Shown piece after piece: positions 13,541-26,265 of a stretch of 64,000 nt of DNA. Position 1 is the stretch's first letter; every line of letters starts with the position of its first letter. A program made the translations under genes and the position numbers. This DNA comes from Symbiodinium kawagutii (lineage: Eukaryota > Sar > Dinophyceae > Suessiales > Symbiodiniaceae), in the NCBI GenBank assembly GCA_009767595.1, contig VSDK01004402.1, positions 157,305 to 221,304 on the forward strand, written 5' to 3'. The notes beneath the pieces are model-generated. The model worked only from the letters and a program-made list of their open reading frames with translations. It made no database searches and was not told the DNA's origin.

Positions 13541-14176
13541 ATGGACACAGCAGGCGGGCTAGTAGAGGTGGTGGCGCACAAGCTTGCGAACCCCTTCGAA
13601 TCGGAAGGCCTGTTCGATTGTGTGTCGAGAGACGCGCGTGAGATAGCCGCCGCGATTAGATCGAAATCTAGCAAGGAGAACGGCCCAACCTCCATGATCG
13701 AAGCAGTGCAGTGCTTGAACATGTGCTATGAGTCGAGGCATGTAGCAGGCTCGCCGTCAAACTTGGTGAACATAAATGGATTGGGCGGTGCAGGCAAGTT
13801 TAGCCCTGCGCTGGTCGCAGCCTCAGCGCATATGACGGCGATTGCCCTTGCCGAGATAGAAAGATCGATCTCTTTCGGTGGAGATGAAGACAACCTCGCT
13901 GAGATCAGCAAATGGGAGCTTGAGTGCGCATCCAGAGTTAGCCTCGCCCTCGAGGGCGAGCCGGTGTTGTCACGGTCAAACACGAACTTCGCCTGCATTG
14001 GCGAAATGTCTACGGAGTCGATATATGAGGTATGCGTCCGCCCGTCTATGTCGGGGGACGGGGCCTTGCGTGGCACCCCAGAGCAATTGAGGGCGCTGGC
14101 TTTACGCCATACGTCAAACCTCCCCGGCCGAGTCTCGCTCCATCTGGCGCTACAATCAGGTCTGGCGTGGCCATGA
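13541..14176 (+). CDS. unrecognised 211-codon open frame
   Basis: The longest open frame of the host part, in one block without introns. It is GC-rich and has a mixed, globular-looking composition with stretches such as REIAAAIRSKSSKENG, NINGLGGAGKFSPAL and SAHMTAIALAEIERSISFGG. I do not recognise the family. It is flanked on both sides by MITE-like family A sequence (13376-13492 and about 14193-14240). It may be a retrocopied gene, a large exon or an old element gene. The first ATG is used as start, but the frame is also open a little upstream. Confidence 0.4.
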   Translation: MDTAGGLVEVVAHKLANPFESEGLFDCVSRDAREIAAAIRSKSSKENGPTSMIEAVQCLNMCYESRHVAGSPSNLVNINGLGGAGKFSPALVAASAHMTAIALAEIERSISFGGDEDNLAEISKWELECASRVSLALEGEPVLSRSNTNFACIGEMSTESIYEVCVRPSMSGDGALRGTPEQLRALALRHTSNLPGRVSLHLALQSGLAWP

Positions 14177-14340
14177 TGAGGGTGTGGACTAATGTTGGAT
14201 GATAACTCGGGGGTCCCCTATGACTTGAAAAACCACCAAATGGGAAGGATATTTGAGATGGTTCCGCAACGGCAGATGACCACGGCTGTGACCAGCGAGG
14301 CTGAGCCATGCCACGATTCCGTGCCGAGGCCTAGATCCAG

Positions 14341-14455
14341 ATGTGAAGAAGTCCCTGGGCGAATCTGCCCCCTGGGTGTTGAGCGGAGGCGAGACGCCGG
14401 GGACCTGCAACCACTACGGCGGGTCGCATGTCACAAGCGTTGGGCCTGTGGATTC
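14341..14455 (+). CDS. exon candidate
   Basis: After acceptor ATCCAG the frame reads VKKSLGESAPWVLSGGETPG and TCNHYGGSHVTSVGPVD. The right splice site is unresolved. Family not recognised. Confidence 0.35.
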
Positions 14456-14642
14456 ATCCGTTCCGTTGGATTGGTTGATCAATGTGGGGGTTGGATTGGT
14501 TGATCAAATTGATCATGAGTTGATCATTGTTATCAGTTGATTTTAAGTGATGTTGATCATTGTTATCAATTGAATATCCATCACTTACAATCAACATCGA
14601 CGATCATCGATGAATTCGAGTGTTTGGCTATCACTTCATCAG

Positions 14643-14682
14643 GCCGTCCTGGGATTCCCACGGCCGCGATATCAAGGAACAG
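14643..14682 (+). CDS. exon candidate, 13 codons
   Basis: Acceptor ATCAG, peptide PSWDSHGRDIKEQ, donor GTGCTG. CCATCA-type sequence lies on the left. Confidence 0.35.
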
Positions 14683-15273
14683 GTGCTGCCGTATCTGCCT
14701 TCACTACTGGCCAAACGAACTGATCGTAGCTGCTGTGCACACTGATTGATGTTCACCCTGGCCTAGTAAACACAAGGGTTGCAGTCTTAAATTATGGGGT
14801 TAGAACTCCATTGGTTTATAAGAAGATAACAACCAACAATAGTGCTTAATTCCATAGGTTTGTTGATTGGGGGATCTATTTTCATGGGAAACCCAGGTCA
14901 ACCGGGGGTTTACTGTTTGACGTTTGGCATCAATAGTAATCCATCAGTGAGTTACTAGTGGTTCATCGACTATCACTTGAGAGATATTAAGTAGATACAA
15001 CAAGCTCATTGATTGATAGTTACTGTACAAATGTTTCTTGCGCAAAGCAAGAGCCGTACAACCACGAGAAGTGATTGTCAGTGCGATTCTAGTGCCCGTT
15101 GTCCACAATGACCAGGGCTTATGAATTATCAAATTCTTTATGGGCAGCTGGGCTAGTGAATGAGCAACCACCAAAGGATACATGTCTTACGGTTTTCCGA
15201 AGATGTCTGCCAGATCTATCAAGCTATGCACGTTTTCGATAGGTACAGATCTCACATGTGTTTGAATATGTTC

Positions 15274-15275
15274 AT

Positions 15276-15308
<33 letters not shown>
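15274..15308. repeat. TA microsatellite
   Basis: Nearly pure (TA)n, with further TATA-rich DNA to about 15,400. Confidence 0.8.
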
Positions 15309-15616
15309 CATTAATGTTTTTACATTTATACATATATGTATTTACTTATATATATTTGCATATATGATCGTTGTCTCTACATACATATATATATATATAC
15401 TTATTCGTTTATATCAATATTTGTATGTGTACATTTATTCATTGAATCATTGATTGAATCATTGATTTTTGTTTGTGTGAGCATAGCTATTGATTGATCT
15501 AATTCGATACTGACACAGGTCGGACACATCCCATGTGCTGCACCACGGACTCTGCATAGGTCGAGGAGCTCCCGTGGGACCGTCGCCGGGGACCCCGGGG
15601 GGCTATCCAGTGAACC

Positions 15617-15650
15617 GCGAGGAGCTACCAGGAGGGGTGGCCCAAATGGT
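15617..15650 (+). repeat. dispersed family C motif
   Basis: GAGGAGCTACCAGGAG followed by GGGTGGCCCAAATGG. One of five same-strand copies in the window. Confidence 0.5.
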
Positions 15651-16494
15651 GGTTATAGTGGTTAAATAGTGGTTATAGCGGTGTTATATTGGTTAACAAT
15701 GGTGGTTGTAGTGGTTTGATCAAAATGGTGGTTAAGAATTGAACAACTACTAGTTCATCAAAGACGTGAACAAGCAATTTTATGGTTGATCTAGTATCCA
15801 AATATGGTCTATTCACAAAACATGGTCTGTATAGCAAAGATTTAAGCAAATATGGTCTGTTAAATAGTACGTTTTTAATCACCAATTTAAAAATGGTCAG
15901 CAGATATGGTTAATACTACTTACCAATGATGGTGTTAACTGATATTTCTTATTGTTAAGCATGAACAAACAGTGATCTTTGTATATGATTCTTACGCACC
16001 GATGACCAATGGTTAAAGAATTGTCAAGTAATGGTGAATACTAGTTAGCCATGCTGACGTTTCATACAAGTTGATCAGATACTTGCAGCTTTGGTGGAAC
16101 GAACAAATGGTGGCTCATAGTGGCGAATGCAAGTTGAGAATCTGTCGCACGATCCAATAATGGCAAGAATAAGCGTCCATTGATGCACTCATAGAGTGTT
16201 GTGGCTGCTGGTACCTAAAGAATTATCATCATCCATTCTACAAATCTGCAGGACTCAAGCAGTATAAGAACATACGGAAGGGCTTTTTGACCTGCTCATA
16301 TGATGTGATCTACCTAGATTTGAGAACCGAGGACGGGCATGCATATATACAAATATATCAATTTCATACAAAATGTGTTTCCAAACATGGAACTACTCCG
16401 TATTTTTCGTGACTGGCGCAGCGTTTGCGCAAGAAGAGCGCCTGTGCAGAAATTCAAACAACGCCGCAGCAGCGTCGCGCGAGCGGAAAGCGTG

Positions 16495-16945
16495 GCGCAA
16501 GCGTGTCTCGCTAAATGTTTTGCCGAAAAATAATGTTGTGTTTCTCAGGTGTGATAATGTTGCCAGGAAGAGTTTGCTTTTAAGATTGGATGTTACAAAA
16601 GTAAATTAGCAGACAAATGGTGTAAACCAAAAGAATCAAAATACTTTGGACTGTTTAATTTGTAGGGGAGGGGGTAGTAATTGGAAGCGGGACTTCCCAG
16701 CAAAAGAAATTCTGTCAACAATTGGCTCCTGCAATAGCGTCGCGCAAGCGTGTCTTACAAGAGTGTCTCGCGAGAATGTCTTGCCGGAAAAAGACTAGTT
16801 ATTTACATTAAGGATAAAAATTGCTGTCTGAGAGATAAAACGGCGGAAACCCAAAAAATTATACGAAAAACGCTGTGAACCGTACTTATCACTGTTCGCG
16901 GCGGGTGTAGTAATCGGAAGCGGGGCTGCCCAGTGCCTACATGAG
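16495..16945. repeat. degenerate tandem duplication, unit about 240 bp
   Basis: GGCGCAAGCGTGTCTCGC at about 16495 recurs as GCGCAAGCGTGTCTTAC at about 16741. GTAGTAATTGGAAGCGGGAC at about 16674 recurs as GTAGTAATCGGAAGCGGGGC at about 16908. The matching offsets (about 235-245 bp) indicate one old duplication. Confidence 0.6.
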
Positions 16946-18611
16946 GGTGAAAGCGTGTTTGCAAACTTCTGGAACCATTTCTTTGGGGGTGCTGTTGGCA
17001 CACTGGTGCCGAGCAGTTGCCATCAAATCTGTTTGTGGTTGCTGTTCATTCCGCATCTACTGGAAGACCCGGCTTGCGCTGCGAAAGTCTTGAAAATATG
17101 CATACATATACTTATCGAAAAAACTATACAAATATGCAATTGTATATTTATATATATATATATATGTTTGTTTGTGAAAAAAATGTGCGTGAGCGAGTGC
17201 AGTTTGCATGGCAAGCGAGATGGGTCTGGAGCATTTGGTTTTATTTCTCCATCATGATCAACCATCGTAAACAATCATTAATCACCATTTTACCATCGTA
17301 AGTCATCACTTGACCATCATTTAAGCATCATTACGGTAATCATCATGTTACCATCATTTAACCCCCAATGAACCGCCATTGAATCATCATTTTAAAGCAG
17401 CAACGAACTGCCAGTGCTTCACAAACATTCAGTTCGTCTGCCACTGCTGAGGCCAGTGATTCGAACACCAGGCGCGACACTGTAAAGAAGGCGGTGATCA
17501 AAAGAATAGGAATGAGAATGGGGTTCAGGTGGTGGTTGATAGTGGTTACTGGTTGTCTAAGTGTTGCTTAATAGTTGGTTAATAGTTGGTTAAGATGGTG
17601 GCTAATGGTTCTTCAACATGTGGTGAATCCTAGGTTAATCAGTTGCTTAGCAGTGGCTAGCAATCAACTCATGGTTAATGGTGGTTAATGGGGAATTTGT
17701 CGCGGTTACAGGTTGGTCAATGGTGGCTAGGAATAAGAGGAGATAGTGCAGGACAGTATGAACGATGCGAGATAATCACCAGCGGCGTATCAACAATGGA
17801 AGATCCAGCTGATAATAATGTTTACATGAGCAGGCTATGTAGATAATACTCGTGGTTGAATCACAGCTATTCATGGTTGATAAGCAGGGTAACAATGGTG
17901 GACAATGGTGGGTTAGAACCAGCAATAACGCTGTCAATAACCACCACCGGTTTAACCACAAATAGCTGATGATTATTGACATCAATCTTCTGCTGCCGAA
18001 TCATGATGCTGAACCATAGCTGCAGGACCATCAGAACAAAACAGTGATCGCAGCAGAAGCACTTATCACCAGCGCAAGGGTTGGTGTGGCTAGAGTTTTA
18101 TCATGGTTGATCATGGTATGATGATAGAAAAGAATTAATGCTGGTCATTCTTAGTTGATTGCGGTATAGCGACCGATAAACTTCGATCTTTGTGGCTGAC
18201 AAAGATTACTTGCAGTTGCTAGGCTGGTTGACTGTCGGGTTCTGTTCATGATGGCTACTATTTTCTCTGAGGGCTTGATAACATGCAGGCTAATTTTTGG
18301 TGCCTATGGTTGATAAGCTGGTTACTTGTTGATTAATGAATGGTTGGCTGACGGTTCGTCGATGGTTCATTCCTGATTCATCATGGTCAATGAATGGTTT
18401 ACTATTAACCATCAACTGATCGTCTATTACTCATCAACTATCAACCCATGATGGTTTGTTGATAATTCACCGATTGGTTGAAGGCTTCATGGCGGGTAAT
18501 GATCACTGATCATTGTTGGTGGCTGGTGGCTGGTTGCTTTGGCAGTTTTGGCCTCTCGTCGCGTGCCTCCTGGAAAAGCTGGACCGATTCCATAATATAT
18601 GTATGTATATT

Positions 18612-18692
<81 letters not shown>
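18612..18692. repeat. CTAT microsatellite
   Basis: About 20 copies of CTAT with one TTAT interruption. Confidence 0.95.
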
Positions 18693-18904
18693 TTCGTGGA
18701 ATTTGTATATGTATCTTTAGATATGCAAATTTGCATGTGTCTATGCAAATATCAAAATATTCCATGGTATAACTATTTGTATATGTCTATATCAGTTCCA
18801 TGCATGCAAAATTGTATGGTAATATGTGTGGAGATGTGTATATCCCCATATTTGCCAATCCCAATATGTATCTAGGTATATCTGTGTATGCAAAAATATT
18901 TATG

Positions 18905-19023
18905 AAGCTGTTTCTCAAAATAGGGGAGCCCCAAAGTAATGATTTATTTGTCACTAGAAGTGGTTTACAAGCTGTGTGAATTGGATTGAATTGGGGGTTA
19001 CCCCTACTTCAAGAAACCACCAC
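18905..19023. mobile_element. MITE-like family A copy
   Basis: Starts GTTTCTCAAAATAGGGGAGC and ends ACCCCTACTTCAAGAAACCA. Confidence 0.55.
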
Positions 19024-19375
19024 ATACACGTATGTACGTTATGGTTTATTTGTGCATGTGCGCAAACGTGTACGTATCAGCAAACATGCATATACATTTA
19101 GACACAGAGATACCTCTTGTTTGCTCATATATGTTTGTATATACACATCACTTGCATATATGGTTGAATACATGTTCTTATAATATAGATGCATGTCCAA
19201 AATTTTGCGTGCACAATTGTGTGCATATATTTGTCATGATTGACATCCATTCAGATATATTTACCTGGCGATACTTACATATAGATATAGATGTATGCTC
19301 ACCCCCCCCCCAGAACCGACCCAAACAGCATTTTTATTGGTATTTCCCCATAAAAACATCTGATTTTCTACAGAG

Positions 19376-19745
19376 TATACCTATACAGTACCTGCATACT
19401 ACCTAAAAACTACCTGAAAACTGATTGAATACTACCCATACAGAACCTAGTAAGTACCTATATACTACCTATATGGTACCTACACACTACTTGAATACTT
19501 CCCATATACTGCCTCTATACTACTTATATTGCTCCCTATATAGTACCTATATACAACTTATGAACCCTTCATACTACCTATATACTACCTACATACTACC
19601 TATATTCTACTTATACCCTACCTATATACTACCTATACCCTACCTATATTATACCTATATAGTACCTACATGGTACCTACATAGTACCTACATAGTACCT
19701 ACATAGTACCTACATAGTACCTAATAGCACCCATACACTACTTCT
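19376..19745. repeat. ACCTATATACT minisatellite
   Basis: About 370 bp of 10-14 bp units of the type CTACCTATATA / GTACCTACATA. The long open frames across it are repeat artefacts. Confidence 0.85.
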
Positions 19746-19777
19746 GTATTGCCTGAATACTGTATGATCAGGCTAAA

Positions 19778-20165
19778 TCGGAAAAACCAGAAAAACCAGA
19801 ATCTCCCAGAACTATAAGTAGGCAAAACCAGAAAAAACAGAAAAACCAGAAAAACCAGAATCTCCCAGAACTATGGTCGGGCCCAGGTATGGTTCTGAAA
19901 CCTTCTGGTTTTTCTGGTTTTTCTGGTTTAGCCTGACCATAGTTCTGGGAGATTCTGGTTTTTCTGGTTTTTCTGGTTTAGCCTAATTATAGTTCTGGGA
20001 GATTCTGGTTTTTCTGGTTTTTCTGGTTTGGCCTGACCATAGTTCTGGGAGATTCTGGTTTTTCGATTTTTTCTGGTTTTTCTGGTTTAGCCTGACCATA
20101 GTTCTAGGAGATTCTGGTTTTTCTGGTTTTTCTAGTTTTTCTGGCTTAGTCTGATCATAGTTATG
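19778..20165. repeat. inverted minisatellite, about 60-bp units
   Basis: On the left, units of AAAACCAGAATCTCCCAGAA. On the right of about 19,890 the same unit is inverted (TTCTGGGAGATTCTGGTTTT) and repeated about four times with CCTGACCATAGTTCTGGGAG. The left and right halves can pair into a long hairpin. Confidence 0.85.
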
Positions 20166-20381
20166 AGAAACCACATTGAAGTAAGAAATTGCCAGACAAG
20201 TATTTAGCAGACACAATAATAGAAAAGTATGTAGTAGATGTATTAAATTGAGTTGCTATCGACAGCAGACAAAGGAAGACTTGCTTGGAGGTCGGTTCTG
20301 GGGGGGGGGGGTGACCATATGTATGTATGCAGATACTTCACATGCATTGTATGCTTGGGAATAGCTCACAACAACTCCCAA

Positions 20382-20618
20382 GGTGTTTCTGCCGCAGGAG
20401 TTGGGAGCGGAGGAAACCTGACGGTGCCCATGATGCCTGAGCGAACTCTAGGCGCATGCAGCAAGCCACCGTGGTTTCTGGATGGCGAGGGAGCGAGGAG
20501 CGCTGCCGGAGCCTTGACCTTTAAAGGGGAGCGATTTGGACCCACCAGGATACCAGGAGTAATCGAATGGTATCGCTGGATCATTTCATTCGGATTCTTC
20601 TTGCTAAAGCAAGGAATC
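20382..20618 (+). CDS. coding-like stretch containing a dispersed family C motif
   Basis: Frame open through VSAAGVGSGGNLTVPMMPER, TLGACSKPPWFLDGEGARSA and ALTFKGERFGPTRIPGVIEW. The last part overlaps the dispersed TTTAAAGG...CCAGGAGT motif found at four other places, which suggests a decayed mobile-element gene rather than a host exon. Confidence 0.3.
20518..20570 (+). repeat. dispersed family C motif, long copy
   Basis: Has the upstream part CTTTAAAGGGGAGCGATTTG and the core ATACCAGGAGTAATCGAATG. Confidence 0.5.
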
Positions 20619-20983
20619 TGACCAAGGGGTCAACGATCCACCATGACCAACTGAGCAACTACACCAGACCTCAGTCAGATTTGCAACTGTCCACCTTGCC
20701 AAACCGAGCTACCACAGGAACGACAACATCATCGCATCACGGCTGAATCATGGCATGCGCAATCATCATGGCACAACCATCCCAACCATCCTGTTCAAGC
20801 AGTATCAAGCAGTGTTCGGCAGTTGTCATGCCGAGCCAACCGTTTGGTCCTTTCAAGGGGTTATGATTTAGCCAGGGGAAGCCATGGAAGCTGTCCCGGT
20901 GACAGGCAGTGAATCCGTAGACCGGAACAGCCGGAAACCCAGACGGTGAGTAGCGATGCGGCCAAGAAGGCCTGATTGATTTC

Positions 20984-21096
20984 GATGGTTTCTGAAGCCA
21001 TTGGGAACCTCCAAGTTCTGGATAGTTTGTTGTTACCAATGGCTGACATAAAGGATGATTTAGGGGGCACCCTATGGCTTGACAAACCACCATTTT
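20984..21096. mobile_element. MITE-like family A copy
   Basis: Starts ATGGTTTCTGAAGCCATTGG, contains AAGGATGATTTAGGGGGCAC, and ends CTTGACAAACCACCAT. Confidence 0.55.
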
Positions 21097-22189
21097 GATG
21101 GTTTGGTTAGAGCAACACCAGGGCTGAGCCATACTACGATGTCCGTGTGGTCAACAAAGGTTGAGAATTTTGGTTGATGAAGTTGATCCACAAGTAAGTC
21201 AGAAATCATTTGGGGGACCCATTTGGACTGATGAGAGCGATCTGCCCAGGTGTGTGTATGTTTTTACATAGAGAGAGGGAGGCTTTGTTCATTTACTTGT
21301 TATATTGTTTGTATTGATTTACTATTTAGATTATTTACTTGTATATGAGTATATTTACATTTATATTATTGTTTGCATGTATTTGTACATATACACTTAC
21401 GTATGCATGTCCATTGGCACGCACACTTCTGCATGTGCTTGAGTCAACATTACCACATGTATAGATATGTATACAAACATTTACATGTACGTGCAAATGT
21501 GTTTGATTACATTTATAAATGCATACATATTTATATATACATATATGTATATATTTATACTTATTCATTTATTTGTTTATTTATTTGCAGATATGTTTGT
21601 GTCTGGGTATATAGATATGTGCAAAATGATGAACATCACTATCATTGTGATAAACGCCAGTGCTTTCCTGCGAAGGGTCACAACAACCAAGGCATCAGAA
21701 GTTATTCCAACGTCAGTCGCGATCTCATTGCCGCAACGGTCAGCCTCTAATCACCAGTGGTTGGAAGGCGCTCGAGTAGCTGAGGCCTACAGCCATGGCA
21801 TATCTATGCATATCTCATCGAAAAGAATCAGAGATTGGCTACCTTGATGGTGAACATGACTGTGGGTACCCTCTACCACTGGTGAGGGTCCCCTGAATGA
21901 CAAAACTAGGCTTTGTCGGGATGTTCACCTCCCCCTTATTTTGAGGGTTGGTTGTGACCCCCAGACCATCATCAACAGACGGTTCACTCATGCAGAATCC
22001 AAGGTAAAGTTGTGTTGTCCTGAGCCTCCACGGTCATTTGCGTTGGGAGAACCAGAATCAATCAGTCATTGTAGTGTTATAGATCAACTATAGTTAGGTG
22101 AGTTATAAATTGCAGTCAGCCATCAGCATCTATATTTGGGTTGGCCATGAATACGCTATTCATTGCCTCACCTCTGCGGTTGGTTCATG

Positions 22190-22243
22190 TCGGCAACCTA
22201 CCAGGGCCCTGCACTTGCGGTGGTTCTCAGCAAGAACTTGAGG
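22190..22243 (+). CDS. exon candidate
   Basis: The frame reads ATYQGPALAVVLSKNLR with GC-rich third positions. Splice sites are uncertain. The peptide looks like a real protein core, but I cannot name it. Confidence 0.3.
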
Positions 22244-22599
22244 GGGACATCTGCCGAGAATGATGTGGGTTGCAATGAGGAATGATGGTGGTGGTTAAAG
22301 TGTGGTGAGTTGATGGTGATGGTTAATGATAGGCAACACTGATAGTTCATGATGATTCATGATATTTAGCAGCGGCTAATGATAGTTGATGATATTTGAT
22401 GATGATTGACAGCGGAGAATAAAGCAGTAGGTGAAGATGCTTCATTGGGTGTGAGAATCCCGCTTGATGAGATGTGTAGCCCTCATTCTCTCGAACATGT
22501 ATTCCGGGGAAGATGAGACAGCACTGAATCGTGCAATGTCTTCGTTGTGATGAAACCGAAAACCCACAGATTCACTGAACGTCTCGCACAGATTGATTG

Positions 22600-24460
22600 C
22601 TGAACGGTAACCCACAGAACGGTTCTGCCTGAACTGGTAAACCAGCTCATTGGCTCATGTCTGGGAATACATAGGTATACATCATAGACTCCAACTTCCC
22701 TATGGCACTTTATATTCGTTGAAGTGGGTAATTCTAACGTTCGTCACCCATCAAGGGGCCATTAGTGACTATTGCGCGGATTTCCAATTCTATCTTTCCC
22801 GCACCTCAAGTCTACCTCGTAGAAGTTATGATCCCAATAGTGCTTATGCACCACATATCTATCATTACCCGTTGAGGTTGCTTGTATCCCAACTATTTAA
22901 GACCTATCATGCTGCTGAATACCACTATATTCCACGGATATGTTTGTTTCACGGGTTGACACATGTTCATAGCTTTGCGTTTCCCCATTCCGGAGCCAGA
23001 TCAACGCTGTTTCGGCTGTGCTTTGTCATGGGAAAACCTGATTCATTATGTTTATACATTGCCATACGATTCACTGTAACCTGTACAAAGCCTTAATGAT
23101 CTTCAGCGGCAAGTTCTATACCATCGGGGGATAGTACTACCTTTGCCTATTTCTATTTCCCTTAAGCTAGATACTACTGCACCTACAAACACACCACAAA
23201 GCACTTGATATCACATACCCAACTTTATAGCATATCTGCACCATTCCCAATGAAGATATCCAACTATACCCAAGTTTACACATTCATTGGATCTAAATCA
23301 TTGAATGTTATTTTGCTAGTCCCAGCCAAAAACTATACCTGACCAGAGATGTATGCCAAAGTTTGCTCACATATCAAATCGATATTCCTGTACCAAGTAT
23401 GTTGCTGTACCGAATTGCGTGGATATTCCTTTTCCCAGCCATATTGTCATATCCAACCACATGGTCATTGCTATGCCCAACTGCATCGTTACCAAATATC
23501 CAACATAGTTGTATTGATACCCAAACGCCCACAATACTTACATCTACCACATTGTGAGATAGTGGCGACCTAGCAAAAGTTGCACATAGGTGGGGCATGC
23601 AGCATATAATCACCAACTATATAACATCTGCACCAGTTGGGGTTACCCCGAGTGTACCATGTGGATATTGCTCTACCATTTGGTAGTCACGTAACTGGCA
23701 ACATGAGACAAGTGGCTGTACCAACTACCAAATTAGACATTCAGAGGTATTCTACCAGTTATCATACCAACTATCCGACCCTTCCTAGTTAGATATTTGG
23801 GAATATACACCAACTGGTGGTTACATTGGTATTTCTCAAACTTGTTGGACCCCAAAAAATCATCCAATACGAACGATTTAGAATAATAGACCAACCAGTT
23901 ACTACTTATTGCTATGCGAACCCTGTCATCACATCTACCATTCGCGCGGCACCCTGCTTATTTCTGCTGCATTGCCGCTCACCACCAAGGTCCTACCGCT
24001 GCAGCATCAGGCGGTGTGGAAATTGTGGTGAATTGTTGATGGTGAGATAGATGTATATTGTACTTACTTACATATATATTGATATATGTTATATGTTCAT
24101 ATTTATTTTCTTAACTTGTATTATGTATAATTATTCATCATGTTTGCCTGTTTCCCTGTGTATATATTTATAGAAATATATTTATGTATCTATTCATTTA
24201 GTCAGTTATTTATTTGGTTATATGCATTGTTACATGTACGTTTATTTGTTTAGTTGTTTCATATTTTGCTTATTTGTTTACTTATTTATTAACTTTTGGT
24301 TCTTCGCAGGGAAAAAAGATGTCTTGTGGTGGAAAGCACAATTGTCAAACATTTTTTCTGGGTAAACCGCCATCGTGATGGGTAAGAAGTGTGAAAGCAA
24401 TTGTTCTCCTTTGCATGGATACCAGACACCTTGGGTGCACATCATGCACAGATAAACCTA
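22600..24460. other. AT-rich segment with a 148-codon open frame
   Basis: It has a different texture from its surroundings: few TGATGG words and many CCAACTAT words. The plus-strand frame 22650-23096 is open for 148 codons but shows no recognisable motif and may be chance. The right part (24,050-24,300) is TATA-rich. Confidence 0.3.
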
Positions 24461-25184
24461 TGTACTCTTGTCAATAGCCGTTGAGTATACGTCAAGACGA
24501 CTGAGTAGATAACGGTAAACAAACATGGCATGTTGCTTAGAGCAATGGTTCATGATGGTGATGGTAATGATGGTTGTGGCGATAGCGAATATTGTTAGAC
24601 TGTGCGCTCTTTGCCTGTTGGGATTACAACCCTTCGAAAAGCAGCAACAACAAGGACCAAATGGCAAGATGCTTTGACTTGTTGCCAAATTCTGTGGTTC
24701 AAAACAACTTTGATATCCAATATGTCCCAAGAAAAACCACTCGTCAACTTGTGGTAGTTGCTTTAATAACGCCCTGGGTGGTTGAACCAGTTAAGAGGTT
24801 CTTTGTTGGTTTTCATTGTGAATCTTCTCAACTCAAATAAGACCACAAAAATCATCCGTGATCCGCCTTGGATGATCAAACATTTCTGATCCATCAGTGT
24901 GGTCCCTCTCAATTCCCCTGGAAATGTTTTTGCAGGCGTGCACACTGTGCATTTGATAGTTGACAACCCATTAGTCATTCATCAACGTTGGTCAGACCTG
25001 ATTAGCAAAGTACGACGAAAGCATGTCAACAATTTACCATTCTTGACCCTTAACCACGATGAGCCCTTGTAACTCCATTGTGAAGCCAATAGGAATTCTT
25101 CGCCACAAAAGCGCACTATTTGCCACCAAAGCGCACTACACTAAGCTATTGGCAGGGCAGTTCGGCAAGCTAAAAACATCGAAG

Positions 25185-25284
25185 ACCCGCCGCGCCAGGC
25201 GTGCCCGGCGTGCCTATGGCTGCTCCCAGTAGCTCTGAAGCCCAGAGAGTTGAGTCTATGGCAGCCACAACGGGGGGCCAACGG
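25185..25284 (+). CDS. exon candidate with consensus GTGAGT donor
   Basis: Acceptor GAAG, 33 codons (RPAAPGVPGVPMAAPSSSEA then QRVESMAATTGGQR), donor GTGAGT. A second copy of the words around the donor (CCACAACGGTGGCCCAACGG) follows at about 25323, so the 3' end of this segment is partly duplicated. Confidence 0.35.
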
Positions 25285-25744
25285 GTGAGTCAAAGGACAC
25301 AAGTGGTGTTGAGGCGCGGCCAGCCACAACGGTGGCCCAACGGATGAGTCAATGCTGCGCGTAGGTGGCTGATCGTAGGGATATGCGTTGTAGAGGTTGA
25401 TAGTTTAGCCCGACAATCCTTGAATGACTTGATAGTGGTCAGCAACAGCTTAAAGGATCTAGCTTTCGGCCGTCACCAACCTGGATGTTTCAGCCCCTCC
25501 AACCATGGCTTGTGGTGACCTGCAACCTTGACAAACCTACGCACAATGCCCATCGCGGGATAGTCATCAACATCTTTCAGATTTCCATAGCGGTTTTGTT
25601 GTTATTGGTGGCTGGTGGTTGTTTGTGCTCACGCCCCCCCTACCAGCCCCGGGGAATTTCGACGTTTTCGCTTGTTCGCGTGTTTGTCAAGTCAGATCCT
25701 CAGCAACTTCAGTGGATCTCTGCAGCGTTGCAGTGGTGGCACGG

Positions 25745-25912
25745 GGTGGCTGGGGTTGGGTTGGGGTGGGGTATGATGTTGACGTTGATTTGCACCTGCT
25801 TACGATGTTGATGCTACATGAGGCACAGGGTGGGTGGGGTTGGGGTGGGGTGGGGTATGATGTTGCCGTTCACTTGCACTTGCTAACGATGTTGATGCTG
25901 CAACAATGCGTG
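25745..25912 (+). repeat. 84-bp tandem duplication, 2 units
   Basis: Two 84-bp units in one open frame, each starting GGWGW and containing GYDV and LHLLTMLML. The unit length is a multiple of 3, so the duplication keeps the frame of a 142-codon open stretch (25619-26047). It is unclear whether that stretch is translated. Confidence 0.7.
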
Positions 25913-26199
25913 GCGTGCTTGAGAAAGTCAAAGACTGTCAACTACGTCATCGCAACAACTGCAAACAGGAAATGTCCGGTTTTTTTCAATGTCTGGTTCC
26001 CGAACAGCATGCTTGCTTACAATGGAATTACGGTTTCCAAACCATAAAATCTTGGAAAAAAACCACACAAAATGCCATTGACTGAAAACAAGCATCTTCG
26101 CAAAGCGCCAGAGGGGTTGCCGAAACCATCCGCACCGTGCAAACGTGCAAAAATGCACGGGGCTGTCGCAACGTGCGTGACCTTTTTTGTTCGTTGTAG

Positions 26200-26250
26200 C
26201 CCTTTAAAAGGGGGACCCGAGGAGCTACCAGGAGTGCCCTGACCAAGTGG
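26200..26250 (+). repeat. dispersed family C motif
   Basis: CCCTTTAAAAGGGGGACCCG then GAGCTACCAGGAGTGCCCTG. Confidence 0.5.
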
Positions 26251-26265
26251 CAGGTTGGTGATATA

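Larger units (their letters stand above)
15660..20250. other. repeat-rich region, no gene seen
   Basis: TGGTTA- and CCATCA-type sequence, TATA-rich stretches, the 240-bp duplication, the CTAT tract and the two minisatellites. Nothing here supports a gene. Confidence 0.6.

Noticed and set aside
19425..19706. 93-codon Tyr-rich frame with YLYTTYI repeats
   Set aside because: Translation of the ACCTATATACT minisatellite; no start context and no non-repeat part.
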